Made by a program: the position numbers and the translations under genes. Under the pieces are notes generated by a model that worked only from the letters and a program-made list of their open reading frames with translations, was not told the origin of the DNA and made no database searches. Below are positions 8,114 through 16,002 of a stretch of DNA of 64,000 nucleotides, in pieces (position 1 is the stretch's first letter; each line of letters opens with the position of its first letter). Source of the stretch: ZC4RG42 sp003242425 (GTDB lineage: Bacteria; Pseudomonadota; Gammaproteobacteria; Burkholderiales; SG8-39); NCBI GenBank assembly GCA_937907425.1, contig CALCIE010000081.1, positions 1 through 64,000 of the forward strand, given 5' to 3'.

Positions 8114-10099
8114 TCACTCCGCCGCCAAAGCCTGCACGGGATCCAGGCGCGCCGCCTTGCGTGCCGGCATGTAACCGAACAACAGACCGGTGAGGAAGGC
8201 GCAACCGAAGGCCAGCACGACCGGCTCGACCGCGTACTTGACCGGCGTACCGAAGGAAGCGATGACGGCCGCGGCGCCGAGGCCCATCGCCACGCCGATC
8301 AATCCGCCGAGCGCCGAGACGAGCAGCGCCTCGGTGAGGAATTGCTGCAGGATGTTGCGCATGCGCGCGCCCGTCGCCATGCGGATGCCGATCTCGCGCG
8401 TACGTTCGGTCACGCTCACCAGCATGATGTTCATGACGCCGATACCGCCGACCAGCAGCGAAATCGCCGCCACCGAACCGAGCAGGATCGTCAGCGTGTT
8501 CTGCGTCTCCGAAGCCATTTCGATGATCGACGCGGTGTTGCGCACCTGGAAATCCTCGACGCCGTGACGCGCGAGCAGGAGCTCCTCCACCGCGGCCTGT
8601 GTCTCGTCGATGCGGCTCACGTCCTCCACCGCGACGGTGATGCTGCGCAGAAAACGCTGACCGAACAGCCGCAGACTGCCGGTGGTGATGGGCACGAGGA
8701 TGGTGTCGTCGAGGTCGCTGCCCCAGGGCGAGGCCCCGCGCACGGCCATGATGCCGATCACCTGGAACATCACGTTGTTGATCACGACGTACTGGCCGAT
8801 GGGATCGACGCCGTCGGGGAAGAGGTTCTCGGCGACCGTCTGCCCCAGCACCACCACCGTGGCGTAGCTCTGCACGTCTTCCTGGCTGAAGAAGGTGCCG
8901 CGCACCGGATACCAGTTGCGCGCGAGCGCGAAGGTCGCGCCCACCGCCGCCGCGGAGGTCTGGTAGTCGCGGTTGCCGTAGCGGATGGTGACGTTGCCGG
9001 TCATCTCCGGCACGGCGGCCAGCACATTGGGCAGTTCGTTCAAGGCGTCGGCGTCGGCAGGCACCAGCGTGGCGATGCTGCCCCCCATCCCGCGCTGGTT
9101 GGCCGCCTGGGCACGTACCAGCAGGATGTTGGTGCCCATGGCGCTGATGCGCTTCAACACCTCCTCCTTGGCCCCGTCGCCGACCGCCAGCATGGCGATC
9201 ACCGAGGCCACGCCGATGACGATGCCGAGTAGCGTCAGCACCGTGCGGAAAAGATTGGCGCGCAGCGAGCGCACCGCCGTTTTCGCCGCCTCCACCGCAT
9301 CGTTGAACATCGAGCGGCTCGCGCCGGTGTCGCGCGCGCGCACGCTCGGCGCGTTGGCCGTGGCGGGCGGCATGGGGCCGGGATCGGCGATCACCCTGCC
9401 GTCCTTGATCTCGATGACCCGTTGCGCCTGTTCGGCCACTTCCTTGGCGTGGGTGATGACGATGATGGTGTGGCCCTGCGCCGACAACCGCTTCAGGAGC
9501 GCCATCACTTCCTCGCCGCTGCGGCTGTCCAGCGCCCCGGTGGGTTCGTCGGCCAGGATGATCTGGCCGCCGTTCATGAGCGCGCGGGCGATGGACACGC
9601 GCTGCTGCTGGCCGCCGGAGAGTTGCGTCGGCCTGTGCTCGGTGCGGTCGGAAAGCCCCAGCGCAGCGAGCAGCTCGTGCGCGCGCGCCTGTCGTTCCTT
9701 GCGCGGCACCCCGGCATAGATGGCCGGCACCTCGACGTTCTCCAACGCCGTGGCGCTGGGAATGAGGTTGTAGCTCTGGAACACGAAGCCGAAGGCCTCG
9801 CGACGCAGACGCGCCAGCTCGTCGCGGTCGAAGCTGGCCACGTCCTGGCCCATGAAGCGGTACTGCCCGGTGGTCGGCCGGTCCAGGCAGCCAATGATGT
9901 TCATGAGCGTGGACTTGCCCGAACCCGAGGCGCCCATGATGGCGACGAACTCGCCTGGATAGATCTGCAGGCTGATGCCGTGCAGCACCTCGACCGCCAT
10001 GTCGCCGTTGCGGTAGGTCTTGGTGACGTCGACGAGCTCGATCAGCGGTACGGCCTGCTGGCCGGCGGCGCGCTCGAGGATCGGAAGATCGGATTTCAT
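8114..10099 (-). CDS. macB: MacB-type ABC exporter (ATPase plus permease)
   Basis: 661-residue inner membrane protein with the MacB layout. The N-terminal ATPase has Walker A GASGSGKST near 56, signature LSGGQQQRVSIARAL near 160 and Walker B ILADEPTGALD near 180. Four predicted membrane helices enclose a large periplasmic domain: one helix near 280 (LFRTVLTLLGIVIGVASVIAML) and three at the C-terminus (LLVGGIGVMNIMLVSV onward). MacAB-TolC relatives expel macrolides, peptides, haem precursors and some siderophores; the substrate here is not visible. The start overlaps the macA stop by 4 bp (ATGA), showing translational coupling. The next gene supplies the outer membrane channel. Confidence 0.95.
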   Translation of the reverse strand: MKSDLPILERAAGQQAVPLIELVDVTKTYRNGDMAVEVLHGISLQIYPGEFVAIMGASGSGKSTLMNIIGCLDRPTTGQYRFMGQDVASFDRDELARLRREAFGFVFQSYNLIPSATALENVEVPAIYAGVPRKERQARAHELLAALGLSDRTEHRPTQLSGGQQQRVSIARALMNGGQIILADEPTGALDSRSGEEVMALLKRLSAQGHTIIVITHAKEVAEQAQRVIEIKDGRVIADPGPMPPATANAPSVRARDTGASRSMFNDAVEAAKTAVRSLRANLFRTVLTLLGIVIGVASVIAMLAVGDGAKEEVLKRISAMGTNILLVRAQAANQRGMGGSIATLVPADADALNELPNVLAAVPEMTGNVTIRYGNRDYQTSAAAVGATFALARNWYPVRGTFFSQEDVQSYATVVVLGQTVAENLFPDGVDPIGQYVVINNVMFQVIGIMAVRGASPWGSDLDDTILVPITTGSLRLFGQRFLRSITVAVEDVSRIDETQAAVEELLLARHGVEDFQVRNTASIIEMASETQNTLTILLGSVAAISLLVGGIGVMNIMLVSVTERTREIGIRMATGARMRNILQQFLTEALLVSALGGLIGVAMGLGAAAVIASFGTPVKYAVEPVVLAFGCAFLTGLLFGYMPARKAARLDPVQALAAE

Positions 10100-11454
10100 A
10101 GGCTCGGCCGCATTCTGCGTTGCTGCTGCGGATCGCGCGGCGCGCGTTCGGCATCGGTCTGCTTGAGACCGACGGCCACCACTTCACCCGGCTCCAGGCC
10201 CGACAGCACCTGCGCGTGCACGCGGTTCATCACACCGACCTGGATGATGCGCTCCTCCACCGAACCGTCCGGACGGATGACACGCACCATCGCCCGCTGC
10301 GCCAGCGCCTTGCGCTCGACCACCGGCGCTTCGCCCGCCGCGGTCCGGGCGCGCTCCGGCCGGCTGCGCCGTTCTCCCGCCTGGGCGTTCTGCTGCGGCG
10401 CCTGCTCACGCGCTTTCTCCGGCGGCGCGGGGCGCAGCGCGGCCACCGGCACCAGCACCGCATCCTTCGCCGAGGCCAGCACGAAGAACACCTGTGCCGT
10501 CATCTGCGTCATGAGTTTCTGGTCGGGGTTCGGCACGTCGAACAGCGCGTCGTAGAGCACGACGTTGTTGGTCACGGTCGGCGTCGGCAGGATCTGCCGC
10601 AGCTTGCCGAACCAGCGCTGGCCGTCGCCGCCCAGCGTGGTGAAGTAGGCGTCCATGCCCAGACGAAGCTTGGGCACGTCGGCTTCCGACACCTGCGCCT
10701 GCACGGTCATGGTCGACAGATCGGCGATACGCAGAATGATCGGCGCCTGCTGGTTGGCGTTGAGCGTCTGCCCCTGCTTCGAGCTCTGCGACACCACCGT
10801 GCCGGACATGGGCGCGTAGATCTTGGTGTAACCGAGGTTCGCCTCGTTGCCGCGCAGCTCCGATTCGGTCTGCCGCATTTGCGCCTTGATCGCTTCGATC
10901 TGCGCCCTGAGCGAGCGCACATTGGCTTCGGCGACTTGCAACGCCTCCTCGGTGGTGGCCTGTTCCTTCATCAGATTCTGCTGCCGCCGCAATTGCTGTT
11001 CCGCCAGCATCAACTGCGCCTCCCGGTCGGCCAGTTGCGCGCGCTGGTTCTGCAATTGCGCACGGTTGGCGTCCACGCGCGCGAGATAGACGGTGGGATC
11101 GATCTCGGCGAGCAGATCGCCCTCTTTGACCGTGTCGCCGACCTGCACGTGCACGATCTTCAGCTGGCCGGAGACCTGGGTGCCCACATCCACGTAGTCG
11201 CGCGGCTGCAGGGTGCCGGTCGCGGTCACGGTGTCCTCGATGTCACCCCGTTCGACCACGGCGGTGACGTAACGGTCGGCCGGACGCCCGCCCGCAAACC
11301 AGGCGCTATAGCCCCAGAACCCCAGTCCGGCCAGCACCGCCAGGGCGGCCACGACATAGGCAAGCTGCCGCCTGGTACGACGAGGGCGCGCCGCCGCACG
11401 GCGGTCGGGCGCCGTTTTCAGGGTCTCGGTCGAGTTCTCTGCGTCCGCAAGCAT
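10096..11454 (-). CDS. macA: MacA-type periplasmic adaptor
   Basis: 452-residue membrane fusion protein of the MacA/HlyD family. It has an N-terminal Arg-rich cytoplasmic stretch, one membrane helix near 35-55 (AYVVAALAVLAGLGFWGYSAWF), then a lipoyl half-motif, a long alpha-helical hairpin rich in Gln/Glu (about 115-210) and beta-barrel domains with GYTKIYAPMSGTVVS. A Pro/Gln/Arg-rich insertion at about 345-375 (PPEKAREQAPQQNAQAGE) is longer than in most MacA proteins. I chose ATG 11454; a GTG at 11463 adds three residues, and neither has a strong Shine-Dalgarno. It links MacB to the outer membrane factor and is first in the operon. Confidence 0.92.
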   Translation of the reverse strand: MLADAENSTETLKTAPDRRAAARPRRTRRQLAYVVAALAVLAGLGFWGYSAWFAGGRPADRYVTAVVERGDIEDTVTATGTLQPRDYVDVGTQVSGQLKIVHVQVGDTVKEGDLLAEIDPTVYLARVDANRAQLQNQRAQLADREAQLMLAEQQLRRQQNLMKEQATTEEALQVAEANVRSLRAQIEAIKAQMRQTESELRGNEANLGYTKIYAPMSGTVVSQSSKQGQTLNANQQAPIILRIADLSTMTVQAQVSEADVPKLRLGMDAYFTTLGGDGQRWFGKLRQILPTPTVTNNVVLYDALFDVPNPDQKLMTQMTAQVFFVLASAKDAVLVPVAALRPAPPEKAREQAPQQNAQAGERRSRPERARTAAGEAPVVERKALAQRAMVRVIRPDGSVEERIIQVGVMNRVHAQVLSGLEPGEVVAVGLKQTDAERAPRDPQQQRRMRPSL

Positions 11455-11674
11455 GAATGGCACCGCTTATCGAGTTCGTTGGCGTGGATTGTGGCCGAGG
11501 ACGGGGCAGAAACTGTGCACCAAAGTTGAAAAATGCGTATCGGTGTCGTTCAGAACGGCAATATTGCCCTCGGATTCGGAGCGGAACATCGGGCCGACGC
11601 CCACCCGGCGTCCATAAAGTTTCCGCGATTTCGCGCTAGGCTGTGCCTACAACCGGTGCTTTTGGAAGCAAAGC
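11455..11674. promoter_or_regulatory. Divergent control region between macA and baeS-like genes
   Basis: A 220-bp gap separates the start of the efflux operon (minus) from the start of the two-component pair (plus), so it must hold both promoters. A perfect 12-bp palindrome GGCAATATTGCC lies at 11557-11568, near the middle, and is a candidate operator. No strong -35/-10 pair is obvious on either strand. The arrangement suggests that the regulator pair controls the pump. Confidence 0.4.
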
Positions 11675-13114
11675 ATGACCGAACTGCCCCCGACTGCGGC
11701 GCGCCTGCCGCGCGCGAGCCGCTTGGCCCGGCGTTTCGACCGCCTGCGGGTCAAGCTCTTCCTCGCCATCGCCGGCACCAATGCCGTGGTGGCCGCCGTC
11801 GCCTACCTGCTTTTCAGTCTGAGCTTCGACCGCGGCCTGATGGAATACGTGCACCGCAACGACCTCGCACGGCTCGATACGCTCGTTGCGGCCCTCGCAT
11901 CCGATTACCGGCGCGAAGGCGGCTGGCAGACGGCGGTCGAAGACCGGGAAGCATGGATGGAGCGCGTGCGGGATGCGCTGGGCCTGCCGCAGCGCGACGG
12001 CGAACCGTCTCCGATGCCCCCGCGCGAGTTCCCGCTCACCGTCGATCCGCGGCTGATGCTCTTCGACGCCGAGCGGCAGCTCCTGATCGGCCGTGCCGAG
12101 CGCGCCCGCGAGGCCGTGCTGAAACCGATTCATGTCGACGGCGCCACGGTCGGCTATCTGGGCTATGTGCCGCACACCTGGCTGTTCGAATCGATCGCCC
12201 GCCTCGCGAGCCTGCAGCAACACGGCAGCTTCGCCGCGATCGGCGTAGGCATGCTCGCCGCCGCGCTGCTGCTCGGCGCGGGGCTCGCCCAATGGCTCAC
12301 CCGGCGCATCCGGGCGCTCGCCGGCGCAACGGCGGCGCTCAGCCGGGGCGATTACGACATCCGTCTGAACGTGTCGGGGCACGACGAGCTCGCGCAACTG
12401 GCGCGCGACTTCAACAGGCTCGCCTCCACGCTGGCGGCGACACGGCGTGCCCGCACGCAGTGGGTGGCCGACATCGCGCATGAGCTGCGCACGCCGCTCG
12501 CGGTCCTGCGCGGCGAAATCGAGGCCCTGCAGGACGGCGTACGTCCACTGAGCGCGGAAAGCCTCGCCTCCCTCGCCCAGGAAACGGCGCGCCTGCACCG
12601 GCTGGTGGACGATCTGCACCTGCTGTCGACGTCCGATCTGGGCGCGTTGAGCTATCACACCCGCCCGCTCGACACGGCCGAAGTGCTGGACGAGGTCGTA
12701 CGCGCCCACCGTCTGCCGCTGAAGGAACGCGGGCTCACGGCCGAACTCGATCTGCAGGCCGGCATCGTCCTCGGCGACGCCGCACGGCTCGCGCAGGTGT
12801 ACGGCAATCTCATGCAGAACACGCTGCGCTACACCGACGCCGGCGGACGCCTGCGCATCGGCTGCCGGACGCAGGGCGAGCACGTGCTCGTCGAGTGGGA
12901 GGATTCGTCCCCGGGCGTGCCGGAAAGCGAGCTGCCGCATCTCACCGAGCGGCTCTACCGGGTGGACGGTTCGCGCAACCGCGCGAGCGGCGGCTCGGGG
13001 CTGGGCCTGGCGATCGCCAAGGCCATCGTCGAGGCGCATCATGGCACCATGACGCCCTCGCCGAGCGAACTCGGCGGCTTGCGCTGGCGCATCGTGTTTC
13101 CCCGCCATGGCTGA
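11675..13114 (+). CDS. baeS: BaeS-like sensor histidine kinase
   Basis: 479-residue membrane sensor kinase. Helix 1 is at about 27-50, helix 2 at about 186-208, with a periplasmic sensor of about 135 residues between. HAMP follows at about 209-260. The H-box WVADIAHELRTPL places the phosphorylated His at residue 269. The N-box (YGNLMQNTLRYT) and the G-box GGSGLGLAIAKAIVEAHHG follow. The overall pattern, with a short HAMP and this H-box, is that of BaeS-type envelope-stress and efflux sensors. ATG 11675 has GGAAG upstream. The 3' end overlaps the response regulator by 8 bp. It is divergent from macAB, which it probably controls; the signal is unknown. Confidence 0.88.
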   Translation: MTELPPTAARLPRASRLARRFDRLRVKLFLAIAGTNAVVAAVAYLLFSLSFDRGLMEYVHRNDLARLDTLVAALASDYRREGGWQTAVEDREAWMERVRDALGLPQRDGEPSPMPPREFPLTVDPRLMLFDAERQLLIGRAERAREAVLKPIHVDGATVGYLGYVPHTWLFESIARLASLQQHGSFAAIGVGMLAAALLLGAGLAQWLTRRIRALAGATAALSRGDYDIRLNVSGHDELAQLARDFNRLASTLAATRRARTQWVADIAHELRTPLAVLRGEIEALQDGVRPLSAESLASLAQETARLHRLVDDLHLLSTSDLGALSYHTRPLDTAEVLDEVVRAHRLPLKERGLTAELDLQAGIVLGDAARLAQVYGNLMQNTLRYTDAGGRLRIGCRTQGEHVLVEWEDSSPGVPESELPHLTERLYRVDGSRNRASGGSGLGLAIAKAIVEAHHGTMTPSPSELGGLRWRIVFPRHG

Positions 13115-13778
13115 ACGCATCCTCATCGTCGAAGACGAGCCCAAGATCGCGGAGCTCCTGCGCGACTATCTGCTGCGGGAGGGATTCGAGGTCGAACTGC
13201 TCCACCGCGGCGACGCCGTCGAGCCGTGGATGCGCGCGCACGGCGCCGACCTGGTGCTGCTCGATCTCATGCTGCCCGGCAAGAGCGGTCTCGAGGTCTG
13301 CAAGGGTCTGCGCAGCTTCACCGAGACGCCGATCATCATGGTGACCGCGCGGGTGGAGGAGATCGACCGCCTGCTCGGCCTGGAGCTGGGCGCGGACGAC
13401 TACGTGTGCAAGCCCTTCAGCCCGCGCGAGGTCGTCGCGCGCGTGAAGGCGGTCTTACGCCGCACCAGAAGGCGCGAGGACGCCACCGCGCACGGTCTGG
13501 TGCTCGACGACGCCGGCTACAAGGCGACGCTGAACGGCCGGGATCTCGGTCTGACCGTGGTCGAATACCAGCTCCTCAAGGTGCTGGCGAGCCACCCCGG
13601 ACGGCTGTACTCGCGCGATCAGCTCATCGACGCGATGTACCGCGATGCAAGGGTGGTCTCCGACCGCACGGTGGACAGCCACGTCAAGAAACTGCGCCGC
13701 AAGATCGCGGAGGTGCTGCCCGACCGCGAGCTGATCCACTCGGTGTACGGCGTGGGCTACAAATACGAGTGGCAGTGA
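13107..13778 (+). CDS. baeR: BaeR-like OmpR-family response regulator
   Basis: 223-residue response regulator. The receiver domain at 1-115 has the acidic pair in VEDEP (9-11), phosphoacceptor Asp53 in LLDLMLPG and the Lys of YVCKPFSPRE. A winged-helix OmpR/PhoB DNA-binding domain covers about 130-223, ending with RTVDSHVKKLRRKI and GVGYKYEW. The reading frame overlaps the kinase gene by 8 bp, so the two are coupled. It is predicted to bind the promoter region between macA and baeS, by analogy with BaeR control of efflux genes; the sequence itself does not prove this target. Confidence 0.9.
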   Translation: MAERILIVEDEPKIAELLRDYLLREGFEVELLHRGDAVEPWMRAHGADLVLLDLMLPGKSGLEVCKGLRSFTETPIIMVTARVEEIDRLLGLELGADDYVCKPFSPREVVARVKAVLRRTRRREDATAHGLVLDDAGYKATLNGRDLGLTVVEYQLLKVLASHPGRLYSRDQLIDAMYRDARVVSDRTVDSHVKKLRRKIAEVLPDRELIHSVYGVGYKYEWQ

Positions 13779-13811
13779 GCGGCAGAGGCGCTGCCGGCCG
13801 GGGAAGGAGCA

Positions 13812-13887
13812 TGGTGCCGGCTACAGGAATCGAACCCGTGACCTTCTGATTACAAATCAGCTGCTCTACCTGCTGAGCTAAGCCGGC
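13812..13887 (-). tRNA. tRNA-Thr (anticodon UGU)
   Basis: A 76-nt cloverleaf with encoded CCA. The acceptor begins GCCGGCT and ends AGCCGGC-A-CCA. The D arm is GCTC/GAGC, the T arm contains GGTTCGATTCC and the anticodon loop TTTGTAA gives UGU (13852-13854 on the complement). It resembles the E. coli tRNA-Thr(UGU). The first pair of the anticodon stem (27-43) is G-A, a mismatch. It lies between baeR and sspB, transcribed with the sspB strand. Confidence 0.95.
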
Positions 13888-13897
13888 ACTGCAAGGA

Positions 13898-13903
13898 ATT
13901 ATA
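13898..13903 (-). promoter_or_regulatory. -10 element of the tRNA-Thr promoter
   Basis: TATAAT on the minus strand lies 10 bp upstream of the mature tRNA 5' end and about 30 bp past the sspB stop. The -35 region is weak. The tRNA probably has its own promoter, as well as possible read-through from sspB. Confidence 0.55.
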
Positions 13904-13932
13904 CGCAGGCACGCCGGGAGGGGCGCCAGGAC

Positions 13933-14385
13933 TCATTTGACGACGCGGAGTGTCGGCTTGCCGCCGCCCGCAGGCGGCGCGGGCGGGTTGCCGGGCTCGG
14001 CCGTGGCCGGTTCGGCAGGCTGCTCCGACGAGGGCGAAACCTCCGCGGCGGACTCCGCCGCTTCGCTTTCGCGCTCGACCGGGAAGGACATGCCCTGGCC
14101 GTTGTCGCGCGCGTAGATGGCCGCGACGCGCGAGACAGGAATGACGACTTCGCGCGCGACACCGCCGAAACGGGCGGCGAACTCGATGTATTCGTTGCCG
14201 AGCTTCAGCTTGTTGGTCGCGAGCGGACCGATGTTGAGGACGATTTCGCCGTTACGCACGTACTCCATCGGCACGCGCGTGTTGCGGTCGACCAGCACCG
14301 CGATATAAGGCGTATAGCCGTTGTCCACGCACCACTCGTAGAGCGCGCGCAGCAGGTAAGGCTTGGTGGAGATCGGATCAGTCAC
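13933..14385 (-). CDS. sspB: ClpXP protease specificity-enhancing factor SspB
   Basis: 150-residue SspB. The family tethers ssrA-tagged and other substrates to ClpXP. The folded substrate-binding domain covers about 1-100 (TKPYLLRALYEWCVDNGYTP, ARFGGVAREVVIPVSRV). It is followed by a flexible Ala/Glu/Pro-rich linker and the C-terminal ClpX-binding motif LRVVK, which is intact. ATG 14385 opens directly on MTDPISTKPYLLR. It follows sspA by 159 bp on the same strand, the usual sspA-sspB order. Confidence 0.95.
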   Translation of the reverse strand: MTDPISTKPYLLRALYEWCVDNGYTPYIAVLVDRNTRVPMEYVRNGEIVLNIGPLATNKLKLGNEYIEFAARFGGVAREVVIPVSRVAAIYARDNGQGMSFPVERESEAAESAAEVSPSSEQPAEPATAEPGNPPAPPAGGGKPTLRVVK

Positions 14386-14511
14386 GCTTCAGACACTCGA
14401 ACCGGGACGTGCAGTTTAAACCCGTGCGCAGGCAAATGGCAGGGGGGTTGCGGCTCGTCGCCGCTCCGGATTGCGGTCGTTGAAAAGGAGAGTGTCGAAG
14501 ATTTCGAGCAT

Positions 14512-14537
14512 GAAGCGTGCCCTGTCAGGCACGCTTC
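14512..14537. terminator. Perfect hairpin between sspA and sspB
   Basis: A 10-bp perfect stem GAAGCGTGCC/GGCACGCTTC with a 6-nt loop lies 8 bp past the sspA stop on the minus strand. A clean T run does not follow, so it may be a weak terminator or an mRNA-stabilising hairpin that lowers sspB expression relative to sspA. Confidence 0.5.
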
Positions 14538-14544
14538 CTTCTGC

Positions 14545-15144
14545 TCACTTGCGCATCACTTTTTCGGCGGGCGTCAGCGCGTCGATGAAGGCCGGACGGC
14601 TGAACAGGCGCTCGGCGTATTTCTGCAGCGGCGCCGCCGACTTCGGCAGCGTGATGCCGTAGTAGTCCAGGCGCCACAGCAGCGGGGCGATCGCCACGTC
14701 GAGCATGGAGAATTCGTCGCCCAGCATGTACTTCTGCTTGCTGAACACCGGCGCGAGCTCGGTCAGGCGGTCGGCGATCTGCTGGCGCGCCTTCTCCTGC
14801 TGTTTGGGATTGCCCTTCTCGAGCGGCTCGATCTGGCTGAACAGTTCCACTTCGAAGTTGAAGAGGAACAGCCGCGCGCGGGCGCGCATGATCGGGTCGG
14901 CGGGCATGAGCTGCGGATGCGGGAAGCGCTCGTCGATGTATTCGTTGATGATGTTCGCTTCGTAGAGGATCAGATCGCGCTCGACCAGGACAGGCAGCCG
15001 GTTGTAGGGGTTCATCACCGCGATGTCTTCCGGCTTGTTGTAGAGGTCGACATCGATGATCTGGAAGTCCATGCCCTTTTCGTACAGCACGATGCGGCAG
15101 CGCTGCGAGAAGGGGCAGGTCGTTCCGGAATAAAGGTTCATCAT
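14545..15144 (-). CDS. sspA: Stringent starvation protein A (GST-fold)
   Basis: 199-residue SspA, a glutathione-S-transferase-fold protein that binds RNA polymerase in enterobacteria and alters stationary-phase transcription. The thioredoxin-like N-domain has MNLYSGTTCPFSQRCRIVL and NRLPVLVERDLILYEANII; the helical C-domain covers about 85-199 with YMLGDEFSMLDVAIAPLLWRLDYYG. I chose the ATG at 15144 (the second Met, 15141, is equally possible); the longer upstream frame would add 18 unlike residues. It lies just downstream of petC, 87 bp away, as in many betaproteobacteria, and upstream of sspB. Confidence 0.93.
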   Translation of the reverse strand: MMNLYSGTTCPFSQRCRIVLYEKGMDFQIIDVDLYNKPEDIAVMNPYNRLPVLVERDLILYEANIINEYIDERFPHPQLMPADPIMRARARLFLFNFEVELFSQIEPLEKGNPKQQEKARQQIADRLTELAPVFSKQKYMLGDEFSMLDVAIAPLLWRLDYYGITLPKSAAPLQKYAERLFSRPAFIDALTPAEKVMRK

Positions 15145-15231
15145 AGGGGTACCCTCGTTCCCTCGCTGGGAAACAGCAAAAACAAAGGCGCGGCGCATGC
15201 GCAGCGCCGCGCCCTGGGACCTATTTGGGGG

Positions 15232-16002
15232 CTAGTGCACGTCTTTCCAATAGGCCCTCTTCAGCGCGTAGGTCAGGCCGATCAGGATCACCAGGGCGAA
15301 CACCACCCACACGCCGATCTGCTTGCGCGCGTTCTGGTGCGGCTCGCCGATCCAGACCAGGAAGTTCACCAGGTCGCGCACGAGCTGGTCGTACTCCGTG
15401 GGATCCATGCTGCCGGGCCGGACCGTCTCGTAAGTGACGCGCACCGCCGGCTTGCCGTGCTCCATGACCGGCTGGCCGTCGCGCAGCACGGGCTCGACCT
15501 TCTGCACCCGCTCGCCCTGCAGCGACCACAGCACGTGCGGCATGCCGACGTTCGGGAACACGGCGTTGTTCCAGCCGGTCGCCGTGTTGGGATCGCGGTA
15601 GAAGCTGCGCAGATAGGTGTAGAGCCAGTCGGCCCCGCGCGAACGGGCGATGACCGAGAGATCCGGCGGCACGGTGCCGAACATGGCCTTGGCCGCACTC
15701 TTCGGAAACGCGACGTCCATGGGATCGCCGATCTTCTCGGCGGTGAACATCAGGTTGTCCTTGATCTGGTCCTCGGTCAGACCGATGTTGAGCAACGTGT
15801 TGTAACGCACCAGCGAGGCGCTGTGGCAGTTCAGGCAGTAGTTGACGAAGGTGCGCGCCCCGGACTGGAGGCTCACCACGTCGGTGGTGTCGATTTCCAC
15901 GCGGTCGAGCTTGACACCGGTTTCGGCGGCCGGCGCAAGCGCCGGCGCTGCCAGCAGCACCGGCACCACGGCGATGAGGGAAAGCAGTTTTTTGATTGTC
16001 AT
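15232..16002 (-). CDS. petC: Ubiquinol-cytochrome c reductase, cytochrome c1
   Basis: 256-residue cytochrome c1 of the bc1 complex. A signal peptide covers about 1-26. The haem c motif CLNCH gives Cys56, Cys59 and His60, the axial Met is probably in PNVGMPHVLW, and a single C-terminal membrane anchor (VWVVFALVILIGLTYAL) holds the haem domain on the periplasmic face. It accepts electrons from the Rieske protein and passes them to soluble cytochrome c. The start codon overlaps the petB stop by one base (TGATG), so translation is coupled. Confidence 0.96.
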   Translation of the reverse strand: MTIKKLLSLIAVVPVLLAAPALAPAAETGVKLDRVEIDTTDVVSLQSGARTFVNYCLNCHSASLVRYNTLLNIGLTEDQIKDNLMFTAEKIGDPMDVAFPKSAAKAMFGTVPPDLSVIARSRGADWLYTYLRSFYRDPNTATGWNNAVFPNVGMPHVLWSLQGERVQKVEPVLRDGQPVMEHGKPAVRVTYETVRPGSMDPTEYDQLVRDLVNFLVWIGEPHQNARKQIGVWVVFALVILIGLTYALKRAYWKDVH

